A stretch of 64,000 nt of DNA from contig JALIGW010000003.1 of NCBI GenBank assembly GCA_023053685.1, positions 146,604,665-146,668,664 of the forward strand. Direction: 5' to 3'. This stretch comes from Diadophis punctatus similis (taxonomy: Eukaryota > Chordata > Lepidosauria > Squamata > Dipsadidae). Below are positions 21,615-33,060 of the stretch, one piece after another. The translations under genes were made by a program, and so were the position numbers. Positions within the stretch are counted from its first letter, which is position 1. Each line of letters starts with the position of its first letter. The notes below the pieces were generated by a model. That model worked only from the letters and a program-made list of their open reading frames with translations. It ran no database searches and was not told the origin of the DNA.

Positions 21615-22249
21615 TATTTTTCAGAATATAAGACACACTTTTTCCCCTCCTAAAAGAGGCTGAAAATTTGGGTGCGTCTTATACTCCGAATGTAGCCCCG
21701 CCCACTCACCGGCCCCTACCTTTCAGCCTCCGCGCATCCTCTTCCTGGCTGCAGAGATTGCCACTGACAATGGCTTGTGTTTTTGGGCTCCGCGGGTTGC
21801 ATTTTCAGCCTCCAAACACTTGCGTGGTGCCAAAAATGGCTACCCAGAACAGCTTCTGCTTTCTCTTACCCCTTCCGCACTTTGCCTGCTTTAGTCACTG
21901 GAGCTCAGCTGCACTTTTGAAGCTGTTTTTCAGCCCCAACATGAGCTAAGTGATCTTCCGTGATTTGCCTGCTTTTCTAATTGCTGCTCCCTCCAATGAT
22001 CAGCTGTTCTTTAAAAGCATAGCCCCAACCATCCCCAACCTCAAAACCAGAGAGTGAATGAATGTGCTGAAGTTTATCCCCCACCATCCCCAACCTCAAA
22101 ACCAGCGAGCAAATGAATGTGCTGAAGCTGACCAGGCTAAGGACTAGCTAGATGAATACCTGGTAGGCAGAATTCCCCCCCCCCTTGTTTTCCTCCCCAA
22201 AAACTAAGGTGCGTCTTATACTCTGGTGCATCTTATACTCCGAAAAATA
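21615..22249 (+). mobile_element. TIR element with TA-flanked, 'tataagacgcacc' ends
   Basis: The left end tatttttcagaatataagac and the complement of the right end, tatttttcggagtataagat, form inverted termini. Subterminal gtgcgtcttatactccga is repeated near both ends (21671 and 22210). The ends sit at TA dinucleotides, consistent with a Tc1/mariner-type target duplication, though TA may be part of the terminus. The 635-bp interior is GC-richer and encodes no transposase. A near-duplicate phrase (ccatccccaacctcaaaaccag) occurs at about 22027 and 22084. Confidence 0.7.
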
Positions 22250-23726
22250 CGTAATCAAAGTTTCTGTATCTTTGATGCTATCAATCTAGGCAGAAAATAA
22301 AAACAAAAGCACCACAATCTCTTTTTCTTACTTCAAAACAGTAACATTTTGAAAATGCCCTCAAAAAGCATAGGAAGGTAGTAACTTCCTTAAGTTAAAA
22401 TATTGGATTTAAAAGAGACCCCTATTATACAAATCTTCTGCAGAAGAAGCAATTAGGCTTACAGATTTTATCTGATTTGTCTGACATTTGTCTAGGTTTA
22501 AAATTGTTTCAAACAGTGATGTTCAGACATACTATGGCTGAAAAATGACATTTTGCATATTAGCAAAAAATGGCATATTAGCTTTTGCATAAAAGCTGTG
22601 CAATAAGTTCTTGTATAAACTTTTGCATAAAAGCTGTGAAATCTGTAGCCAGGACTGGCTCTAGACATTTTTGTGCTCTAGGGAGAGCCATGTTCTGGCA
22701 CTGTGTACGGTTTGGCTCATCTTCCAATTTTGCTAGGAATTTTAAAAAAGGCACCCTCTCGTTTCTTCTTTTCTTCAAGTTTTTGAACATTAAAACCCTA
22801 ATTTTCAAACCCAGACATGTTTGCCCTATTATATTGCAAGATTATATTAAACTTTTGAGGGAGCATGCTAACTCACAGAATTTGCTGTTACTGCTTGCTG
22901 CTTTTTTATTGTGTTTTTGAAATACTTTGCAATTTTAGCACCCCATAAAATTTGGCACCCCTTGGCTGATGCCTAATTTGTGTGGGTTAGATCCTGCCCT
23001 GTCTGTAGTAATGGGGAAACATGCAAAACAAACATGCAAAAGTTTTAAATTCATGCAGACCTATTGAAAAAAGTAAAATAATAAAGATGAAGTTAGAAAC
23101 TGCATACATGTATCTATATACTCATAAAATAGAGGAACATCTCCCCCCCTCCATAGAACAGATAATGTATGTTTGAGAAACACCAAACAGAGGAAAAGTT
23201 GAAATGGAAATAAATAATTTTTCCTTGACAGCACATTGCCACAGTCATGTTTCGGCATTTCCAGTTGAATTTGATATGAACATTAAAGAAGAAACTCTGT
23301 CCAGTAAATGGTCAGGCATATCATCATTAAAATAGGGAAAGTGCTTCAAGACAATCAGCTCCTCTTTTAATTTCTCTATTTTGTTTCCAACCTCCCCCCC
23401 TCGGGTCGTGTCACCCTCTGAGTTGTTTTGTTCTCCTCTGTGGCCATCTCTCACTAACTCATTCTAATCAAAATCTAATTGAAACCTAATTCATCTAGGC
23501 AAGGTTCATTAAATAGATTAAATTAAGATTAAATTAATTTTTCAAAGAAGTGAGAAATTAAAGTTCATTATCATAGTGTGTGCAGATGTCATCGGGAAGA
23601 AGAGACTGAATTATGAATCTTTATGTAACACAATAAAAAATAAAGGTAGGAAAAAGAGCATCTGGTGAACATTTATCAGTAGATTTTTTTTAAAGCTTAA
23701 CCAGGTATGTCTTTTGTTTGATAATC
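22250..23726. other. Intergenic DNA; one repeat-like stretch
   Basis: 22640-23000 begins gccaggactggctctagacattttt and ends ggcaccccttggctgatgcctaat, which looks like an aged repeat with related ends. I cannot define its termini. The rest is AT-rich with no supported gene. Confidence 0.35.
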
Positions 23727-23740
23727 AAAAATCACAACAG

Positions 23741-24816
23741 ATAAATTGACTATGGCAATAACATATAAAGGAAACATGTATAAAATGTTTTATAGATGGC
23801 ACTTGTCACCGGAAAGATTAGCCAAAATGTTTAAGAACATGTCTATGAAATGTTGGAAGTGCCAACAAATACCAGGTTCTTATTATCACATGTGGTGGAC
23901 TTGTGTAGAGGCAAAATCTTATTGGACCCGAGTCAAGAACTGGCTCGATAAAATGGTGAAACAAAATATAGAGCTGAGACCTGAAACTTTTTTTGCTGGG
24001 GATTATACTGAATAAACTTAGTTAAGAAGATACTTATCTGATTATACATGTGTTGACAGCATCTAGAGTTACCTTTGCACAAAAATGGAAAGGAACTAAG
24101 GTTCCATCTGAAGAGGATTTAATTAAGAAAAGTTTGGATTGTGCTGAGATGAACAGAGTAACAATGAAAATTAAAGATAAAGAGGACTCAGAATATTATA
24201 ATGTTTGGATGAAATTTTACAGTTGGTTGGAGAATGAATATAGTTGAAAGTTAAGATAGAACAATTATTGTGTTTAAAGATAAGAAAATGCACATAGATA
24301 AATAACCCAGATGGCAAAATGTATATGGATAAGGAAGTAGCAATATAGTAATATAAAAATATACCTAGAAATAATTAATTTGAAATAGATTTTTAACACA
24401 GGATAGATTCGAAAACAACAGTTTAAAATGTAAATTGAGGAGATGTATTGGCTGTCTATCTGTTAAAATAGATTAAAAATAAACACACTCCGGAAAGGAG
24501 GAGGAGGAAGAAGAGGAAGTAGTAGGGAGGAGAAAAGAAGGAAGAATGCAGGTAGGGGAGGAGAAGGAAGGTAAGAGTGAGAAGCAGATAGATGGAAGAA
24601 GGGGTAGTAGGAGAGGGGAGAGAAGGAGGAAGAAAGTAGAAGGAGGGGAGAAGGATAGAGGGAAGGGAGTGATTGGATTTGATATGTAGGATATATAGGC
24701 AATTTAGTAATGTTACTGGATATAAAAAAATTATGTTAAATTTTTGATAATATATTATGGTATATGTATTGATGTCTATGTGAAGAATGTTAAAAGAAAA
24801 TAAAAAAAATTGGAAA
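23741..24816 (+). mobile_element. 5'-truncated L1 with 14-bp TSD
   Basis: Flanked by the identical aaaaatcacaacag at 23727-23740 and 24817-24830. It encodes only the C-terminal end of L1 ORF2p: a region around YKMFYRWHLSPERLAKMF with a zinc-knuckle-like CWKC..HMWWTC pattern (23746-24015). A frame change follows, then AQKWKGTKVPSEEDLIKKSL...WMKFYSWLENEYS (24050-24247). The 3' UTR has the purine, G-rich tract usual in L1 (24485-24670) and an A-rich tail before the TSD. It was inserted by target-primed reverse transcription and is inactive. Confidence 0.88.
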
Positions 24817-24830
24817 AAAAATCACAACAG

Positions 24831-26660
24831 AGAGAGAGAGAAAATGGGTTTCTTATTGGAAAGAAGGCATCTTCTGTGGCTTCAAACTTTTGCAGCCCGA
24901 ATTTGGATCTTTGAAAATTGTTCCATTTGCTTTTTTTATTTTTTTGTATCATCTCATCCTAAGGATAATAAATATCCAAGCAGAATTATACTGTGGTTAT
25001 ATAGCATGGGCAGCTTTCATAGAAAGGGCAGACTCTTGGGATTATTTCATGAGCCAAAATTAAAACCAAGCCATGCAAGCAAAGTATCACTGTATATTAA
25101 AACTGGTGCTGAATTTTGATCTCGAAAGCAGTTTCCTACTCATAAGGAATACACTATAAAAAAAGTAATTTCAAAGATGAGTAAGCAAGGGTGAGATTCT
25201 TTCTATTGTGAAGAATATTAACCAATGTTCTTAACCATTGTATGAATCAAAACACTGATATCAGTTGACAGTCGCTATTTTCTGTTTTTCAGATGAAAAT
25301 TTGAAACATAAAACATCACAATAATTTACATATTGGAGAAGATGAGCATGACAATGAATACATTGTTAACAACAACTTCACGTTGAGGGAATTGCTTGCA
25401 AAGAGCAGATATTGGGAAATATAAAGGTGTAAAGAAAAAGTGTAAGAAAATACTTGCACCTTTTTTTTAAAACTACAGTTTATATGGAAACTGGAGAAAA
25501 GAACTCAGATGTGAGGGAGGGGGAAGGAAAGGAGGAAGAACTAATATCACACATTTATCTATGCCTATTCAAAGGCAATGTAAAGTTATGAAGACATTTC
25601 ATGGGATAGAAAATACAGATGGCTTAATTGATCAGTTTTCCTTATGAAGAACTTTTTTCTACGCTTCTATTACAAAAATAAGCCAAATTAAATGTCCCAT
25701 AATTTATACCTGCCAAGTGCAAGAAAGATTAACTATTCCCATCATGTAGAGGCTCAAATTGCTTATTCACCAATTGTTAAAGATGAGCAGGTTGTCAGAC
25801 AGTAGTGCTGCCCTGCACATGGCTAAACACTCAGCAATTCAAGTCCAGACCTCTGAGTAAATTACTCAAAGGCTGTGTCTAAGTAGACAAATCTGCCAGG
25901 TCTCCTTTTCCCGTAATAATTAAAAATGCTTTTCATTATACATTTGAAGAAATCTGCAGAATTGGTTAAGTTCTTACCAAAACCTGAACCAGATGAATTT
26001 ATCCACACAATTCAAAGTCAGATTGTTCCAAATAGTAGTTGTTTCCAGCTTCAGCTGAGTGTAGGATAGAAAGTCATCCAAGAGCATCCATAGTGGGAGT
26101 CCAAAACTCAAGAAAATAGCCAAAATTGTATGGTCAAAGCTCTACTCTATTTTGTTTTACACATGTTGCATTTTAAAAAGAGTCAAGGCTTTGATTACAT
26201 AGTTGAGAATTATATTCCCTTTTGTGTTTCTCCCCCTAGCATCATTTGAACATTGTATTATGCCAGTTCTTTCTTTCTTCTGACTCCAGTTTTATATTGT
26301 TCTTCTAAAGTTACCCTAAAAACTCTAACAGGAACAGAGGAATGAAAACAGGAACACAAGAATGAAGAATATACATCTTCAATGTAGTATTCAATGTAAT
26401 ATTATAGAAAACAACTGTCCAAAGCTCTCAGACCAGGGAATCACAAAGTTGGTACAAATGAAACGTCCTTCTTTGAATCTGCATTAAGGCATCTGCATCT
26501 TCCAGAAGTGTTGGCATAGCTGCTTCCAAACCTTTCTGAGCTTGTCTACATATTTTTGTACAAGTGGAGCCATTTCACTCATAGTCTCAATAGAAATGCT
26601 ATCTCTGTGCATATGAACATACAGAACCTGGGAAAGGTTTTGAATTAATTATGCTTATCC
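24831..26660. other. AT-rich DNA, nothing recognised
   Basis: It opens with a (GA)n run directly after the L1 TSD. No gene or terminus is supported; the open frame 24787-25119 starts inside the L1 tail and is not protein-like. Confidence 0.4.
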
Positions 26661-26667
26661 TCTAGGA

Positions 26668-26755
26668 TAGGGGTTCCCAATCTTGGCAACTTTAAGATGT
26701 GTGGACTTCAACATCTAGAATGTCTCAGCCAGTCATGAGGATGCCTCAAAGAGGT
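26668..26755 (+). repeat. hAT-like MITE fragment (cttggcaactttaag family)
   Basis: taggggttcccaatcttggcaactttaagatgtgtggacttcaac is the left half of the small family represented completely at 28280-28363. The right terminus is absent. Confidence 0.6.
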
Positions 26756-26806
26756 TGCTTCATAAAACATGGTATTGTTTTGTTGCAAGCTGGTCCATGG
26801 TATATA

Positions 26807-27383
26807 CAAGGGTGAGTCAAAAAGTAATGCCATTTTCTTTAGGACAGGTATAATTACCAACACAGGAACATGTAGCATACATCAAAATGAAGCTGGTCGT
26901 CTGTGGATCACATCCCTACTTCTCAACATAGTCACCATTTCTCTCAATAGCAATTGTCCACCTTCGAAAGAGAGCATGTATCCCTGCCTCATAAAATTTT
27001 GTTGACTGTTCTTTGAGCCACTTCTTCACTGCAGTTTTCACTTCCTCGTCACTGAAATAATGTTTGCCTCTCAAACCCTCTTTCAAACCCTCTATAATCT
27101 AAAGTATTGTCCTCAAACACATTTTGTAATCATCTGTGAATGTTCACAGGGGTTTCTCCCCTCAGCAACAAGGAATTCAATCACTGCTCTTTGTTTTTGA
27201 TGCAACTCTAAGGGGGCAGCCATTTTGAATTTTCCTTGCGAATCTAAAAACCTGAAAATAAGAAACAAAATATTTCAGAACGTAAATGATATAATCATTT
27301 ATAACTGGGAAAAATGTCAGGCATTTTTATCAAAAACTTCACCTGAAATAAAGAAAATGGATTTACTTTTTGACTTACCCTCG
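26807..27383 (-). mobile_element. Internally deleted mariner-like element
   Basis: Ends caagggtgagtcaaaaagt and the complement of the right end, cgagggtaagtcaaaaagt, are inverted and abut TA on each side (26805-26806, 27384-27385), the mariner target duplication. On the minus strand, around 26890-27050, a transposase C-terminus is readable: SDEEVKTAVKKWLKEQS, FYEAGIHALFRRW and GDYVEK. At 577 bp it is about half the usual mariner length of roughly 1.3 kb, so it is a defective deletion derivative. Confidence 0.8.
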
Positions 27384-27393
27384 TATATGAAAT

Positions 27394-27597
27394 CAATAGC
27401 AATAGCACTTAGACTTACTGTATATGCTGCTTTACAGTGCTTTCCAGCCCTCTCTAAGTGGTTTACAGAGTCAGCATATTGCCCCCAACAATCTGGGTCC
27501 TCATTTTACCCACCTCGGAAGGATGGAAGGCTGAGTCAACCTTGAGCCTGGTGGGATTCGATCCGCCAAATTGCAGGCAGCCAGTGAATCTTCTAAG
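27394..27597 (-). repeat. tRNA-derived SINE, minus strand
   Basis: It starts 10 bp from the mariner right end. On the plus strand it shows the (caatag)n tail complement, ctctctaagtggtttacagag, gcccccaacaatctgggtcc and ggaaggctgagtcaacc. The tRNA-like head is truncated after ggattcgatcc, which keeps part of the B-box complement. Confidence 0.85.
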
Positions 27598-27865
27598 TTT
27601 CTCTGTATAATCTTCTCTCCAACAGCTTCCTTGGCTTCCTATGTTTTAATTAAATTCCAAAGGAAAACATTATGGGAGAATTCATTCCATTTGCTTTTTT
27701 CCATTGCAGCAGTTCCATTATTCCTAAGGAAAATCTTACTCTTAAGAAATTGTTGAATGGTTTTTTTCCCTTCCTGTAGCAAAATCCATCCAACCTAGTA
27801 CAGAATTTCACTCCTTTGCCCTCCATCCAGCCCCTCTGTACCAGCCATAGAATAAAGAAGCTCTC

Positions 27866-28112
27866 AACAATAGCAATAGCAATAGCACTTAGACTTATAT
27901 ACCGCTTCATAGTGCTTTACAGCCCTCTCTAAGCGGTTTACAGAGTTCAGCATATTGCCCCCAACAATCTGGGTACTCATTTTACCGACCTCAGAAGGAT
28001 GGAAGGCTGAGTCAACCTTGAGCCTGGTGAGATTTGAACAGCTGAAGTGCTGAACTAGCAATCAACTGAAGTAGGTTGCAGTGCTGCTTTTAACCACTGC
28101 GCCACCTCGGCT
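27866..28112 (-). repeat. tRNA-derived SINE, minus strand, nearly complete
   Basis: Same family as 27394 and 56569, with tail complement caacaatagcaatagcaatag, conserved body, and tRNA-like head ending taaccactgcgccacctcgg near 28112 (the A-box side in minus orientation). It lies about 270 bp from its sister copy in the same orientation, which gives a direct-repeat pair capable of recombination. Confidence 0.88.
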
Positions 28113-28279
28113 CTTGTAACAAGCAGATAGGAATGACCCAATTGCCCTGCTTCGACTCTTTCCCTGCTTGGACAGTGACTTGGGGAAGTGAGTCATTCAG
28201 GCTGCCATACTCACCAGTCAAAACTTTTCATGCATTGACGGGGGCTTTGGGCTGACTGCTTGCAGTAGATGCTTTCATA

Positions 28280-28363
28280 CAAGGGTCTCCAAACTTGGCA
28301 ACTTTAAGACTTGTGGAGTTCAACTCCCAGAATTCCTCAGCCAGCCAAGTTTGGAGACCCCTG
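28280..28363 (+). mobile_element. 84-bp hAT-like MITE
   Basis: The termini caagggtctccaaactt and aagtttggagacccctg are inverted almost perfectly. The flanks ctttcata (28272-28279) and ctttagta (28364-28371) share six of eight bases, an aged TSD. The core cttcaactcccagaattc is common to the larger palindromic relatives at 40501, 42351 and 50376. Confidence 0.8.
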
Positions 28364-28550
28364 CTTTAGTAGATGCAGAAAGATTCTGTGCAGCCCATTC
28401 AGATGGAAACTTTCAGCACATCCTTAAGTTCTTTTGGTCCAGCTGGCTTCTGGAAATCCTTTAGGATTCCTTGTAGCCACCTCTGGAATGCTTTCCAGCC
28501 TTTTGCTGCAACACTTGCTGAGCAATACTCTTCTCAGCCTTTACCTAGGG

Positions 28551-28685
28551 CAGGGGTCTCAAACTAGCGTTGTCACAGCGGCATCATATGACATATTGGG
28601 ACTTTCCCCCCCTTTGCTAAACTGGGCGGGGGTGGGGCCAGCATGTGACACATCCGGCCCCCAGGCTGCGAGTTTGACAGCCCTG
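28551..28685 (+). mobile_element. 135-bp hAT-like MITE
   Basis: Ends caggggtctcaaact and gagtttgacagccctg are inverted. Flanks acctaggg (28543-28550) and acctagag (28686-28693) match at seven of eight bases. The interior is GC-rich (cccccaggctgcgag). Related to the 3387 group by its ends. Confidence 0.82.
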
Positions 28686-28693
28686 ACCTAGAG

Positions 28694-29460
28694 CGTGCAC
28701 TATGAGGAGAAGACTGAGAGAGGCTCCAATGCAGATCAAAGCAACATGGTTGCTTCTCTTCACTCTTAAAAGGCACCACTGTTATTCCACAAACAGTTTC
28801 AAGGGGGAGCTTTGGTGCAAGTTTATAGGAAGTTAATTGTTCCTAAAACTTGACACACAGAAGGTATGCTAGCTAACACCAAATTGGTGCAGATAAATTC
28901 TGATTATTTATCTATCAAAGCGCAAGGAGGAACCTCTTCCTTACTTAAAAAGAAAAGAAGCAGGTTGACCATCTAGCAAGTCAGAGGCTTTGGTTTCCAT
29001 CTGTGGAGTGTATAACAAGTCAAGAAAAATATGCACATAGATGCTGCATGAAGCATATGGGGCACTGAAAATATTGCTTCTTCCAATGTTGCTGATACTT
29101 GATCCATGTTCACCTCTGTTAAAATGCACAAGAAGTCACTTTCTAAGTTGAAAACTTCAGGTTTTTTCCCCACCCCTGTCTCCTTTAAACTACACAAAGA
29201 ACATTGTTTAGAATGTAAGGATATCTCCCTGGGAGTTCACATTAGTTCTCTGATCTAGAATTGTTTTGACAGGAATTATGTTAGACAAGTAATTTTTCAT
29301 CTATTAGTAATTAAGTTAAAATGATTGGAGGGACTTAGTCAAGTGCCTAGATGAAATGGATAAGGTCTTTTATGTGTCCTAATGGAAAATGTCTGATTAA
29401 GTGATGGAGGTCAATTTAATTAAAATGTTCCACAGAGTGAAAGAGGTAAGCAAAAATACA
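28694..29460. other. Intergenic DNA, nothing recognised
   Basis: Short open frames on the minus strand (28941-29197) have no recognisable motif. No repeat boundary is seen. Confidence 0.35.
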
Positions 29461-29466
29461 CTGGAA

Positions 29467-30322
29467 ACTTTAGAGGGTCCTTATCAGATCAAGCCTGCGA
29501 GGACTGCTCTGTATGGAAACATGATGGCAAGAATGCTGATATGCTGGTCTCTCAGAAGTGGCTTTCCTTTTTCTAATCTTTCCTATCAAATTAGTTGAAT
29601 TAGGGAACACTATGTCAGTAGCTTCCCCCAGGACTTCCCTTAATTTCATTCTCTCCAATGTTGTATCTCTCTGCAGAGATGCGATCATGATGTCTGCTTC
29701 TTGATAGAAGCAATGCCCTATATTACAAAAGTGAACATTTCTGTGGCAATAGACAATAGTTGCTGTCTAAGCAGTGCTATATTTGCCCATGGCGTTAGAT
29801 GCTCTCTTTTAGCTGCACTGTAGTGATGTCTTCTTAATTTAAAGGTTTAGACCACACTGCAGCCTCCCAAAACTTAGATGCATTCTCCAAGAAATCTTCA
29901 GTGGAGTTAATACATTGCTTACAATGCTGTATTAAAAGCGGGTAGATTATTGAGTATACAATGGGAGAATATTCAAATTGATTATATTTCATTTCAATTA
30001 AATTTATTCCTATAAGTAAATCAAATCGAGCTTTTGATTTGGCCTTGTCTATTAGTTTTTGAAGTGTAGGTCCTGGCATGCTTCTGGCAAGATATTCAAA
30101 GGCTATCGGCTCCAAATAGGGACTGAGGGTAAAACAGAAATTTGGTGCCTTTGAATCAGTCTTCAATTCTGGCAACTCTATGGATAAATTTATGCAGTAT
30201 TCTTGGCAGTTTTTTCTGAAGTTGGTGATCCTTGTCTTCTTCCTAGGACCAAAGAGATGCCTAAGGCAGGACTGGAACTCAAGTTTCCCCATCATTCCAG
30301 CATCCCAGCCACTAGAAATATA
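29467..30322 (-). pseudogene. Frame-broken coding relic of an unrecognised protein
   Basis: Three consecutive open stretches on the minus strand lie in three different frames but read as one protein. The first covers 30322 down to the stop at 29834 (ATG at 30295, 153 codons; LEPIAFEYLARSMPGP, KARFDLLIGINLIEMKYNQF). The second is about 29855-29740 (KREHLTPWANIALLRQQLL). The third is about 29740-29467 (IMIASLQRDTTLERMKLREV, a basic C-terminus, then TAA). Composition is protein-like rather than AT-rich noise, with no RT, integrase or transposase motif. An acceptor-like tatttctag precedes 30315. Two frame breaks indicate a decayed gene or a retrocopy; I saw no poly-A tract at its end. I do not recognise the family. 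Confidence 0.5.
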
Positions 30323-30383
30323 CTAAATATTTTGTTTCCCATATTATTGGAGATTTAATTATGCTTTTTTTAGTCCTTTATTC

Positions 30384-30736
30384 AGGGACGTGGTGGCTCA
30401 ATGGCTAAGATGCTGAGCTTGTCGATCAGAAGGTTGGCAGTTCAGCAGTTCGAATCCCTAGTGCCGCGTAACGGACTGAGCTCCCATTACTTGTCCCAGT
30501 TTCTGCCAACCTAGTAGTTCGAAAGCATGTAAAAATTGCAAGTAGAAAAATAGGGACCACTTTGGTGAGAAGGTAACAGCGCTCCATGTGCCTTCGGTGT
30601 TGAGTCATGCTGGCCACATAACCACGGAGACATCTTTGGACAGCACTGGCTCTTTGGCTTAGAAACGGAGATGAGCACCACCCCTAGAGCCGGAAATGAC
30701 TAGCACACATGTGCAGGGGAACCTTTACCTTTACTT
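30384..30736 (+). repeat. Sauria-type SINE, full length
   Basis: tRNA-derived head with A-box-like tggctcaatggc and B-box-like agttcgaatccc, followed by the body (cgtaacggactgagctcc, cacataaccacggagacatc, ggctctttggcttag) and a tail acctttacctttactt. The tail resembles the BovB/RTE LINE 3' end that is thought to mobilise this squamate family. The open frame 30426-30617 on the minus strand is incidental. No clear TSD is seen. Its presence is one of the best clues that the host is a squamate. Confidence 0.88.
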
Positions 30737-30824
30737 TAATGAAGCTTATATAGGTATGATTTTGAAGTCTTGTAATAATTCTGCTAACTGGCCTGCTATC
30801 TTAATGTTAATTTGTTTTTTCAAT

Positions 30825-30985
30825 CATGCCTGATTCTTGGAGACAGGCTGAACAAGTCCCTGCAGTTTTCTTGCCAAGGTTTTTCAGAAGTGGTTTGCCA
30901 TTGTTTCCTTCCTAGGAGAGAAAGTGACTGGACTAAGGTCACCCAGCCGGCTTTGTGCCCAAGGTGATACAACATGGTATCCCGG
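30825..30985 (+). repeat. Dispersed MIR-like repeat
   Basis: gacaggctgaacaagtccctgcagttttcttgcc...agaagtggtttgccattg...ctaaggtcacccagc recurs inverted at 47195-47300. The end, aaggtcacccagc, resembles MIR/core-SINE words. No promoter boxes are preserved. Confidence 0.6.
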
Positions 30986-31199
30986 CTTTTAGCCTGATGC
31001 CTTAAAACATTTCACCAAACTGGCTCTCCCTTGTTAAATTTTTAAACATTGATGTGCAAAATTTGGGCCTTGTTAAATATTGATGCCCAAAATTTGTTCT
31101 GGTATAAGCACCACAGATTCGATTACTTGCATTTTCTGCATTTTGCAGAATCCACTTTCATAAAGATGTGCCAAATCTTGGGTTAATATTTGAGATAGA

Positions 31200-31770
31200 A
31201 TAGCAAGCAGTGGTTTTGTTGGACATGGAAAATGCCTTTGATATTGTATATTTGAAATTTTAAACTATGGATGAATCCATAAAATATGGATTTTATTTTT
31301 AAATTGATGGTATTAAAATATGATATTTTAACACTTTAGGAAGTATGAATACAAACAGACATTATTAAAAAGTCTTTATCTCCTCATATATATAACTTGA
31401 TAATGTAACCAGCGGTCCATCTTATCAAGTAACTGAAGGACATTCTGGGCATAAAAGTGACTGCATTGAATCTGAATTATAATCATATGCTGATAATATA
31501 TTAGATCTTATTTGATTATTATAAATATTCACAAAGTGTGACCATGGGTGGCTTATATAATTAAAGTAGAGAAATCAAGTGAAGCAACACCACAAGGCAG
31601 CTTAATGAATATTAAACCATAAGATGTTTCAATTCAAGGTAATTTCAAAGCTCTGTCCCTATACCTGAGGGAAAATTTTTCAATGCTCTCCAATTCCCAA
31701 CTTCCTCAATACCAATGGATGGAAAGGAGATTTCAGGCAGATGACAGTAATTTTCTAATGATCTATTAAT
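31200..31770 (+). mobile_element. Very degenerate L1 ORF2 RT remnant
   Basis: Short protein-like islands in shifting frames resemble parts of an L1 RT: FVDMENAFDIVY near 31212, a YADNILDLI stretch (YADD-like) near 31490, and a following leucine-rich region. Many stops and apparent deletions separate them. Assigned by motif order only. Confidence 0.4.
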
Positions 31771-32640
31771 CTACTTTATAATCCACATCAGTAGTTATGG
31801 AGCAGAGGAATTTGTGCCTTCTAAATGCCTATTTTTAAATGTGAGTTATTTCATTACAATAAAAAACCTCTGTAATGAAATAGCTCATATTTAAAAATAG
31901 ACAGTCTTAGAAAAAAGAACATAAATAAGTTCTTATGATAATCACATAGCCATATAAATGTAAAGATGACAGAACATTTTGGAATAATTGAATGCACTTT
32001 GGTTTTTATCGTGTTACTGTTTAACACATTAAACTTTCACATAGTTTTGTACCTGATCAATTTTAAATCTGTGCCTTTCTATTTCAGTTAGGATCTCTAA
32101 ATGGGGTATATTCTTAATGGGCTTAATGGGAAAACAGAGTAATTTTGGCATCACTTTTTCAGAAGAAGAAGAAAAGATTGAATTAGGATATATATATTTA
32201 TCCTACACATATATGTAGCAAAATTATATATATTTTGCTACATATATGTGTAGAATAAGGACTGTTAAAAACAGTTATTGACTTTGGACTTGCTTCTACA
32301 GCATTGGTCACTGGCTTCAAAATGATGGATGCAATAAGGTGATTGACACCTGCCCTTTTTTATGTGCATGCAGTGCATAGAATACATGGTAAAAAGGGGA
32401 GGGACTTTGGATGCTCAATTACATTCAACATTTTGAAGCCAGGATTGTTTCCACAAACAGCTCTGTCTTGCTTTAGTCACGTTCCCTTTGTATGTGAGAA
32501 AGAGAGACAGTTTGCTGCAGAGGTATATGGGATAAAATAATAACAATATAGGAAGACCAGAAAAATAATGACAATGAATCATGCCCGTCATCTTAGCAAT
32601 CTACTTATCAAGGAAAATAGGTGGGTGTAAAATGTTGCAA
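31771..32640. other. AT-rich DNA with a local inverted repeat
   Basis: Around 31827-31905 two near-complementary stretches (ctatttttaaatgtgagttatttcatta and its inverse) form a foldback. A second one occurs at 32190-32255 (atatatatttatcctacacatatatgtagcaaaatt ... gctacatatatgtgtagaat). Either could be an AT-rich MITE or simple hairpin. There is no coding signal. Confidence 0.4.
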
Positions 32641-32651
32641 GTACACTAGAC

Positions 32652-33060
32652 CAGGGGTCTGCAACCTGTGGCTCCGGAGCCACATGCGGCTCTTTGGGCC
32701 CTCTGCTGCGGCTCCCTGTCACCCTGTTGCAGCAGAGGGATGAAAGAGCCATCATCCTGTCATGGCAGTGGCATGGCGGAGCCTTAGTGCAGGAGCGAAG
32801 CGCCCCTCTACTTGCCTTTGTGTGACAACAGCATTCCGCCTTCATTGTGGTACATTTGCTGTTGCTGCCAGCAAAGAGGGCTGGGAGAGAATGGTGGGGG
32901 GCGGATCTTGTGGGGTGGGGGCCATCACCCAAGCGTGGGGAAGCGCTCCCCTCCCCCACAGAGCACCGAGCACAACAGCCCAGCAGGGCGGGGAGATGGC
33001 CTGGCAGAAGCTGCCCCATTGGTGAGTTGGATGGCAGAGAGGTCTGGCCCGGCTCTCACA
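32652..33060 (+). mobile_element. hAT-like element, left end only
   Basis: It begins caggggtctgcaacctgtggctccgg after cactagac. The phrase ccctctgctgcggctccctgtca is shared with the interior of the element at 44834 (44960-44985), so the two are related. The right terminus and TSD were not found. The GC-rich body yields several open frames on both strands that are not genes. Confidence 0.55.

Noticed and set aside
23741..24247. Zinc-knuckle host gene
   Set aside because: The CxxC...HxxxxC words and flanking duplications identify the C-terminus of L1 ORF2.
27391..28117. Possible tRNA genes or CRISPR-like direct repeats
   Set aside because: The repeated units are two SINE copies; tRNA-like heads are degenerate and there is no array of equal repeats and spacers.
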